Below, piece by piece: positions 13,900 to 18,601 of a stretch of DNA of 18,601 bases; the first letter of the stretch is position 1, and each line of letters begins with the position of its first letter. The translations under genes and the position numbers were made by a program. A model generated the notes under the pieces. The model did not search any database. It saw only the letters and a program-made list of their open reading frames with translations, and was not told where the DNA came from. Origin of the DNA: Acidobacteriota bacterium (GTDB taxonomy: Bacteria > Acidobacteriota > Blastocatellia > Pyrinomonadales > Pyrinomonadaceae); assembly GCA_029777145.1 (NCBI GenBank), contig JAKOSS010000013.1:1-18601 (forward strand). The letters are read 5' to 3'.

Positions 13900-14004
13900 G
13901 ATCTATCAATTCTCAATTGACCGTTAGTCGAAACTTGAGATTTGAGAATTGAAAGATTCGAGAACATTTGCGAGATAACCAATCCGAAATCCCAAATCCC
14001 AATT
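13900..14004. repeat. 105-bp direct repeat, copy 2
   Basis: Contains a perfect 11-bp inverted repeat, TCAATTCTCAA at 13906-13916 and TTGAGAATTGA at 13942-13952, with a 25-base loop. The C-rich heptads at its right end (CCC at 13991, 13998, 14005) lead up to the stop of the 14016 gene, in whose transcript they read as G-rich. Confidence 0.85.
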
Positions 14005-14015
14005 CCCAAATGGCC

Positions 14016-14621
14016 TCACATCATCTCGAAATCGAGTTCGTCCTCGGATTCTTCGTCGGCGTCTTCAAATGCCGCGGCGGCGTCCTGGAAGCCGACGAAG
14101 TTGATGTTCGCCGGTGTCGTCAGGATCATGAACGGCTGATTTTCTGCGTTTGAAAGAAGAAATGCGGTGTCGGGCATGATGCCGCCGCGGTAGCTGAACT
14201 GAAACTTGTAGATCGCGCCCTCGGAAAGGCGATCGCCGATCGCAACTGCCTCGTCGCCCGTGAGCGCGTAAACCGACTTCACAAGGTGGGAAAGATAATC
14301 CTCGATCGTCGCGCGTTCGAATACCTTGATCGGGGCGTCGAATGACGACGGAACCGTTTCGAGCGGCTCACCGTCGACCGAATAGGCGGTCAGCGATTCG
14401 CGTTTTATCGGATCGTCATCATGAGAAAGCGTCGCGAACGCGGTTCCGCCGATCCCGAACAGCGTTTGCCCGTCAGACGCGAGCGAGATCATTTCGGCCT
14501 TATTGCCGTCCTCGTCAAATGCCTCGATCGTTGTCGTTCCGTAAAGCTTCGACCGGTCAACCTTCTCGATGCCCGCCGTCAGTTCGATCCCGTCAATTTC
14601 GAAAACCAAGTTTCGCGCCAT
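14016..14621 (-). CDS. Unrecognised partner of the Panacea protein, acidic C-terminus
   Basis: A 201-aa predicted cytoplasmic protein that I cannot assign to a named family. Mostly beta-like N-terminal half (NLVFEIDGIELTAGIEKVDR, then TTTIEAFDEDGNKAEMISL, and LFGIGGTAFATLSHDDD), a helical middle (EDYLSHLVKSVYALTG), and a strongly acidic tail ending ELDFEMM. The tail suggests a flexible interaction segment. Its ATG shares one base with the stop of the upstream Panacea gene (TAATG), so the two are translationally coupled. It is therefore a candidate toxin or effector partner, but it lacks any toxin motif I know. Its stop is followed within 6 bases by the G-rich heptad repeat. Confidence 0.75.
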   Translation of the reverse strand: MARNLVFEIDGIELTAGIEKVDRSKLYGTTTIEAFDEDGNKAEMISLASDGQTLFGIGGTAFATLSHDDDPIKRESLTAYSVDGEPLETVPSSFDAPIKVFERATIEDYLSHLVKSVYALTGDEAVAIGDRLSEGAIYKFQFSYRGGIMPDTAFLLSNAENQPFMILTTPANINFVGFQDAAAAFEDADEESEDELDFEMM

Positions 14622-15340
14622 TACCGCTCGCCGAGTTCCGGCATGAATTTCGAATAGGGATACGCGATCTCCTCGCCAGTCCGCGTGTCCTTCCAGGCCC
14701 GTTCCGCGTGCGAGATCTCAGAGATCTCTTCGGCACTGAGTTTGCCGAAGACGGATGCGACCGCATCAAGTGTCTTGTTTTCAGAGTCCGAAAGTGCAAT
14801 TGACGACTTGCCGCCGGCGCGGATCACTTCGCGCACGCCGTGACGCGTCTGGACGGTTTCGATCGAGATAACGTCGTGCTGTTCGAGGTATGCGATGACC
14901 TCCTCATAGCCGTCGACGACCGGGCCATAAGGCAGATGACGGTAGGTCGTCCCTGTGATCGATCGGCCGGTCGCCTTGTAATGGTAAAAATCGGAGTAAA
15001 ACGCGAGTTTGTTGAGCTTGGTCCGCGTCATCATTTTCACGCCGGCGCGCATGATAAAAAACAGCAGGACCGCCGAGAACTTCTCAAGCGAGAATTCGCG
15101 GTAGCCATTGAAGACGCTGCCTTTCGGCAGCGCATCGCGGAGCGCTTGGTGCGCTTTGGCCTGCGGATCGTATAGCGACTGGTCCAAGTCTTCAACGAAT
15201 TCGTCTACAAATCGCTCGAACATCCCGACGAGAGCCGCATCCATCTGCTCGCGAGTCAGGTTTTGTTCGTACTGCGCTTTGAAGAACTTCAGGAGGCCCG
15301 GCGTGTGTCGGGTCAGCTTTTTCCGGATTCGGTCGTTCAT
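14621..15340 (-). CDS. Panacea (DUF4065/SocA-like) domain protein
   Basis: A 239-aa protein. The Panacea domain is recognised at about 85-230 by MTRTKLNKLAFYSDFYHYKATG and TYRHLPYGPV. Panacea domains are promiscuous antitoxin modules, and SocA of Caulobacter is a proteolytic adaptor for its toxin. The N-terminal 80 residues (helical, MNDRIRKKLTRHTPGLLKFF) are an extra region of unknown role, possibly for target binding. Start at 15340 is set by GGAGG at 15345-15349, 4 bases upstream; an upstream TTG at 15394 would run through the promoter. First gene of a two-gene unit with the 14016-14621 protein. Antitoxin function is inferred from the domain only. Confidence 0.85.
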   Translation of the reverse strand: MNDRIRKKLTRHTPGLLKFFKAQYEQNLTREQMDAALVGMFERFVDEFVEDLDQSLYDPQAKAHQALRDALPKGSVFNGYREFSLEKFSAVLLFFIMRAGVKMMTRTKLNKLAFYSDFYHYKATGRSITGTTYRHLPYGPVVDGYEEVIAYLEQHDVISIETVQTRHGVREVIRAGGKSSIALSDSENKTLDAVASVFGKLSAEEISEISHAERAWKDTRTGEEIAYPYSKFMPELGER

Positions 15341-15370
15341 TATGCCTCCGCGACGAAAAGTCGGACTTGC

Positions 15371-15401
15371 ATGATAACACAACCCTAAAATCAAGATTCA
15401 A
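15371..15401 (-). promoter_or_regulatory. Candidate promoter of the Panacea operon
   Basis: On the minus strand TGTTATCAT (15371-15379) is an extended -10. TTGAAT (15396-15401) lies 19 bp upstream as a suboptimal -35 and is formed by the first bases of the left arm of the inverted-repeat element. The leader would be about 25 bases. An autoregulatory site, as expected for an antitoxin operon, was not identified. Confidence 0.35.
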
Positions 15402-15493
15402 GACTCAAAATTCAAGATAGGTGACCGGTTACTCAAGTCCCGTAACTCACGACCCGTGATTCAACGGTCGCCCTTGAATTTTGAATCTTGAAT
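15396..15493. repeat. MITE-like inverted-repeat element
   Basis: The 21-base arms 15396-15416 and 15473-15493 are inverted copies with 20 of 21 positions complementary, enclosing 56 bases. The arm contains TCAAAATTCAAG, the core of the dispersed AATTCAAAATTCAAG motif found at 2213-2229 and 13845-13860. It fills most of the gap between the Panacea gene start and the stop of the 15500 gene. No transposase or clear target duplication is visible. Confidence 0.65.
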
Positions 15494-15499
15494 TCTGGA

Positions 15500-16270
15500 T
15501 TACGAATATATGAGTTCGTCGGCTTCGATGACGTGAGAGGTCGGCGCGTTGAAATCACGTGGGATCTGCAAAAGGATCAGCGCGACGTTCGGATTTATCG
15601 GAAGGCTGTCGGGTCCAAGCTCGGTCCGCGCGATCAAGAATAGCCTCGTCACACCTGCGGCTTCAGCCTCGCCAATGATGTCCTGGACGAAATCGTACTC
15701 GAGTTCGCAAGCAGGTCGCCAGACGATCACCGGTGCGGAATCGATCAGCGCGTCGTACTCAAATCCGTTGATCTCGCCGGGCTCGGCCGGGATCTTGAAG
15801 TAATCGAGGAACGGATCGCCAATCTCGGCCGGTTCAACGGCATGGGACTGCTCCGACTCTTCGGCCGACGGCTCGCGGGTCGCGTCTGCATGCGACTCAG
15901 TCAGATCCGCAAAAGCAGCCGAACACAGCGGGTTGCCGTTCGAAACGGGCATATTGCAAACAGTGCATTTTCCGTTTTTCTGGCGGCAAAAATAGCGATC
16001 CTCGAACGCGCTCAGGGCAGTCTCGACCGCAGCGAACTCGGCTGACGCGCGGATCTTCCGGTCGACCGTGACGAAAGCCGCCCGATCGGTCGGCCGTCCG
16101 CCAAGCCGGGAATTCACCGTTTCCAATTCCGATTCCTTAAGTTTAGAAATGATTGAAGTTACAAGTGGCAACCAAATTCCTGAAGGATAAGCGCCCGGCA
16201 AATCTACGGCAAAAAAGTGCCGCAGAAAACCGGCCTGATCGAATCCGTTTGGAACAGAAAACTTATCCAA
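15500..16270 (-). CDS. Unrecognised protein with a four-cysteine cluster
   Basis: A predicted 256-aa cytoplasmic protein of no family I can name. Four cysteines in C-x6-C-x2-C-x10-C arrangement (about residues 95, 102, 105, 116) suggest a zinc-binding module. After an acidic linker (about 120-160) comes a mixed alpha/beta domain (VIVWRPACELEYDFVQDIIGEAEAAGVTRLFLIARTELG). The start is uncertain: no ATG occurs in frame before about residue 108, so I use TTG at 16270, which has GGGAG about 5 bases upstream; TTG at 16363 would overlap the divergent gene. The first 50 codons have T/A-rich third positions, unlike neighbouring genes. It is divergent from the ligase operon and may belong to the same module. 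Confidence 0.6.
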   Translation of the reverse strand: MDKFSVPNGFDQAGFLRHFFAVDLPGAYPSGIWLPLVTSIISKLKESELETVNSRLGGRPTDRAAFVTVDRKIRASAEFAAVETALSAFEDRYFCRQKNGKCTVCNMPVSNGNPLCSAAFADLTESHADATREPSAEESEQSHAVEPAEIGDPFLDYFKIPAEPGEINGFEYDALIDSAPVIVWRPACELEYDFVQDIIGEAEAAGVTRLFLIARTELGPDSLPINPNVALILLQIPRDFNAPTSHVIEADELIYS

Positions 16271-16340
16271 AGTTCTCCCGGTTATGCTAGGATGAGAAGG
16301 CAAAAACGAGAGTAATTCAAAAGCATTTCGAACGCAAATT

Positions 16341-17057
16341 ATGCCTATCAACCTGGCAAACAAGAATCGTCGGGACGCGCGCGTGTCGCTGCTGGGCGTG
16401 CGTCCGAAACGTGATGTCCGATGGCTCGACGACAGCCGCCGCGAGACGAAGACCGTGCGGCTTCTTCAATGCGACGTCAAACACTCGACCGACAGTCTGC
16501 TCAGGGAATTCGAAGGCGACCTCGACGAACTCGGCCAGGCGATCGCGGATTCCGATCCGGAGATCGATCTCGAACTATTCGGCAAACTTCTGACTGAGAC
16601 GTCGAGGGTTTACGCGGTCGACGGCGAGATCGCCTACCATGTCGAAGAATTCGAAGTGATCACCGACCCGGAAGGAAACCTAAAGGAACGGCGACAGCGC
16701 AGGATCGAACCACAGAACATCAACTCCGACATTCCGTTGATTTGGACCGGCAAGTTTATCCCGAAATCGGAAGCGGTCCGCAAATTCGTTTTCACCGGGA
16801 TGAAGCAGATCACTCATATCAACGGGCTCACGTACGACTTTCTATACGACATTGCGAAAGAACTCGACGAGCGCGACTCGTTCATGCTCCTGGGCGCCGG
16901 GAAGGGCAACCAGCCGTTGATCTTTCAGCGCGGCGGAAAGCCGTACCGAGGATTTCTCGAGGGCCGCGTCGATGGTGATAAATACCTGTTGCTGCTTCAT
17001 TTATCGAACATGGAATTCAAGGCTCCGAAGCCGAAGACGGAGGACGCCGGCGAATGA
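16341..17057 (+). CDS. Unrecognised protein, first gene of the ligase operon
   Basis: A 238-aa predicted cytoplasmic protein without a family I can name. Features: a basic N-terminus (NLANKNRRDARVSLLGVRPKR), an acidic helical stretch (REFEGDLDELGQAIADSDPEIDLELF), then beta-rich sequence ending in KPYRGFLEGRVDGDKYLLLLHLSNMEF. It has no signal peptide or membrane segment. No ribosome binding site precedes the ATG at 16341, so translation may be leaderless or weak. Its stop overlaps the ligase start in ATGA (17054-17057), which indicates tight coupling and a shared role. The basic N-terminus would suit nucleic-acid binding; that is only inference. Confidence 0.72.
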   Translation: MPINLANKNRRDARVSLLGVRPKRDVRWLDDSRRETKTVRLLQCDVKHSTDSLLREFEGDLDELGQAIADSDPEIDLELFGKLLTETSRVYAVDGEIAYHVEEFEVITDPEGNLKERRQRRIEPQNINSDIPLIWTGKFIPKSEAVRKFVFTGMKQITHINGLTYDFLYDIAKELDERDSFMLLGAGKGNQPLIFQRGGKPYRGFLEGRVDGDKYLLLLHLSNMEFKAPKPKTEDAGE

Positions 17058-18520
17058 TCGCGCTCAACTACGACATCGCGCAGTTCTCGCCTAAACTCGG
17101 CGGCTACATGGTCGGACCGGCGACTGCGCTCGAGAATTTCAGTCTTCAGGTCAAAGCCCAGGACTTCAAGCGGCGGATCAGCGGATTGCTTTATCCGACA
17201 AACGGCGACGAGATCGGCGAGAAGCTGCCAAAGAGCGGAAAATATGTTGTCAGCCGAAAGATCGACGGCGAGTTTTCGCTCCTCTGTTTCGATGAAGGAA
17301 AAGCACTGACGGTCAATCCCGGCGGGACCGTTCGGGCCGGACTTCCGTGCATTGCTGAAGCCGCCGAGACGCTGCGCTCGTCCGGCATCCGATCCGCGCT
17401 GATCGCGTGCGAATTGTTCCATCGAAAGCGGCAGGACGGACGCGAGCGCGTTCACGATGCGATCCGCGTCATCCGCAATCCGCGTGACGAAAAGGAACTC
17501 AACGACATTTCGCTCGCGCCGTTCGCGATCCTCGAACTCGACGACGCGATCGTCACCGATTGGGGCGCCGGGCTTGAAAAATTGTCAAAGATCTTCGAAA
17601 ACGGATCGCTCGTGAAGCCGGTCGAGTTCGAACGCGTCGAATCGAACGGCGACGTCATCCGCATTTACGACAGATGGGTTCTCGACGAAGGCTCCGAAGG
17701 CCTCGTCGTGTGGGGCGACCAGGGTGGCTGGAAGATCAAGCCGACGCACACGTTCGACACCGCGGTGATCGGTTTCAGCGAGAGCGTAGAGGATCGCAAA
17801 GGAATGCTCCACGATCTTCTTGTCGGAGTGAAGCGCCCGGACGAGACTTATCACATCCTGACGCGCGTCGGCGGCGGATTCACCGAAAAACTGCGGAAAG
17901 ATCTGTTCGCCGAACTAAAGGAAAGCGTTGCGCCGTCGAACTACACCGAGGTCAATTCGGATCACGTCGCGTATGAAATGGTCCGGCCGAAATACGTGAT
18001 CGAGATGAAATGTCTCGACATCATTTCGGAGAAGGCGCGCGGGGGCGAGATCAACCGAATGGTCATCGACTGGCAGCCAGACGATGCGCGCTGGGTCGCC
18101 TGCCGCCGATTGCCGTTCGTCAGCATCATTTCCCCGCAGTTCGTCCGAGTCCGGGAAGACAAACGGGCGTCGCTCGCCGACATCAACATCCGGCAGATCG
18201 ACAGCATCGTTCCCGTTCCGGACGTCGATCTCAAGGTCGAGGACATTCAACTTCCCAAGTCCGAGGTCGTCGAGCGGATCGTTTACGCGAAAACGCAGGG
18301 CGACAAGAAGATGGTCCGCAAGTTCATGCTCTGGAAGACGAACAAGGAAGCGTCGCGCGAGTATCTGCCGTTCGTCGTCTATTACACCGATTTCAGTTCC
18401 GGACGCGCCGAACCGATCGCGCGCAACATCATGCCCGCCAACACCGTCGAACAGGCGAACGCGATGTTCGCCGAGATGATCGAAAAGAACGTCAAGAAAG
18501 GCTGGGAGAAGGTCGCGTGA
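17054..18520 (+). CDS. ATP-dependent DNA-ligase-like protein
   Basis: A 488-aa nucleotidyltransferase with the covalent-ligase motif order. Motif I is KIDGE with Lys69 as predicted AMP-accepting nucleophile. Glu120 in CELF is motif-III-like, PFAILELDD (156-164) IIIa-like, EGLVVW (215-220) motif IV and WKIKP (226-230) motif V. An OB-fold-like region follows (TRVGGGFTEKL, 270-280) with FVRVREDK (363-370) matching DNA-ligase motif VI. All catalytic elements appear intact. About 65 residues precede motif I and about 118 follow motif VI, without the large DNA-binding domain of eukaryotic/archaeal ligases, and neither extension is recognised. It is distinct from NAD-dependent LigA and from Ku-linked LigD; no Ku, polymerase or nuclease is nearby. 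It sits between two coupled genes by ATGA and GTGA overlaps. Substrate (DNA, RNA or hybrid) unknown. Confidence 0.85.
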   Translation: MIALNYDIAQFSPKLGGYMVGPATALENFSLQVKAQDFKRRISGLLYPTNGDEIGEKLPKSGKYVVSRKIDGEFSLLCFDEGKALTVNPGGTVRAGLPCIAEAAETLRSSGIRSALIACELFHRKRQDGRERVHDAIRVIRNPRDEKELNDISLAPFAILELDDAIVTDWGAGLEKLSKIFENGSLVKPVEFERVESNGDVIRIYDRWVLDEGSEGLVVWGDQGGWKIKPTHTFDTAVIGFSESVEDRKGMLHDLLVGVKRPDETYHILTRVGGGFTEKLRKDLFAELKESVAPSNYTEVNSDHVAYEMVRPKYVIEMKCLDIISEKARGGEINRMVIDWQPDDARWVACRRLPFVSIISPQFVRVREDKRASLADINIRQIDSIVPVPDVDLKVEDIQLPKSEVVERIVYAKTQGDKKMVRKFMLWKTNKEASREYLPFVVYYTDFSSGRAEPIARNIMPANTVEQANAMFAEMIEKNVKKGWEKVA

Positions 18521-18601
18521 TCGATGAGATCTTCAACGATCCGCACCTGAAATGGATCGCCGCCGAGTGGCGCGAGAACGCGGACCGGCTCGCCGATTGG
18601 G
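18517..18601 (+). CDS. Partial gene, start of third ligase-operon protein
   Basis: A GTG at 18517 overlaps the ligase stop (GTGA). An open frame runs to the window edge and encodes MIDEIFNDPHLKWIAAEWRE and further residues. Only 28 codons are visible, so no family call is possible. The helical, tryptophan-containing N-terminus has no signal peptide. The four-base overlap makes co-translation with the ligase likely. Confidence 0.6.
   Translation, partial: MIDEIFNDPHLKWIAAEWRENADRLADW

Larger units (their letters stand above)
13688..14015. repeat. Repeat-rich gap between convergent genes
   Basis: No gene is supported in these 328 bases. They hold two copies of a 105-bp direct repeat (13733-13837 and 13900-14004), an ATTCAAAATTCAAGAG motif at 13845-13860 shared with 2213-2229, and G-rich heptads, the last of which ends 6 bases before the stop of the minus-strand gene at 14016. 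The unique 62 bases between the copies show nothing recognisable. Confidence 0.8.

Noticed and set aside
16260..16293. Sigma-70 promoter for the ligase operon (TATGCT at 16283)
   Set aside because: No acceptable -35 element lies at 16-18 bp spacing, so I did not list it as a feature.
17054..18520. LigD-type non-homologous end-joining ligase
   Set aside because: There is no polymerase or phosphoesterase domain in the protein and no Ku gene in view.

Overview
The window is a chromosomal stretch from a GC-rich bacterium. Gene content and the intergenic repeats point to Acidobacteriota, probably Blastocatellia/Pyrinomonadales. That assignment is inference from remembered resemblance (families such as ECF42 sigma with a DGPF protein, stacked VOC/YdeI/TfoX/DUF proteins, and intergenic repeats whose spurious translations read PPEGGTPN or MQAGRLRSS). 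No rRNA, tRNA, CRISPR array or transposase gene is visible.

Layout. 1-333 is a repeat-only intergenic region. 334-2164 holds divergent lexA and rarA sharing a 103-bp promoter region with an unusual palindromic operator. 2165-2571 is a second repeat-rich gap. 2572-4150 is a DGPF (YCII-related) protein translationally coupled to an ECF42-type sigma factor that starts at TTG behind a strong ribosome binding site. 4240-12676 is a long run of small, tightly packed genes: membrane proteins, five VOC-fold proteins, DUF1569, MmcQ/YjbR, an AraC regulator, DUF6265, TfoX-N, DUF1801/YdeI, an exported SnoaL-YciI fusion and an SRPBCC protein. 12679-13687 has an ASCH-domain protein and a divergent orphan. 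13688-14015 is a third repeat region with a recent 105-bp duplication. 14016-18601 is the most unusual part: a Panacea (SocA-like) antitoxin-type protein overlapping an unrecognised partner gene by one base; a protein with a four-cysteine cluster and atypical N-terminal base composition; and a divergent operon of an unrecognised 238-aa protein, an ATP-dependent DNA-ligase-like protein and a third gene cut by the window edge, the last three joined by 4-base start/stop overlaps.

How they work together. LexA and RarA are both tied to DNA damage: LexA as repressor, RarA at stalled forks. The operator arrangement suggests LexA autorepression and possible control of rarA. The ECF42/DGPF pair is a known sigma-factor module, and the downstream small enzymes resemble the sort of cargo such systems control, but only one candidate ECF42 promoter is visible. 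The 14-18.6 kb block looks like a nucleic-acid repair or conflict module built around a DNA ligase; this is the best candidate for an undescribed system, although most of its proteins cannot be named from sequence alone.

A recurrent non-coding signal is a heptameric G-rich repeat (TTTGGGA/ATTGGGA) lying just after the stop codons of lexA, rarA and the 14016-14621 gene, each time with the G-rich strand in the sense orientation.
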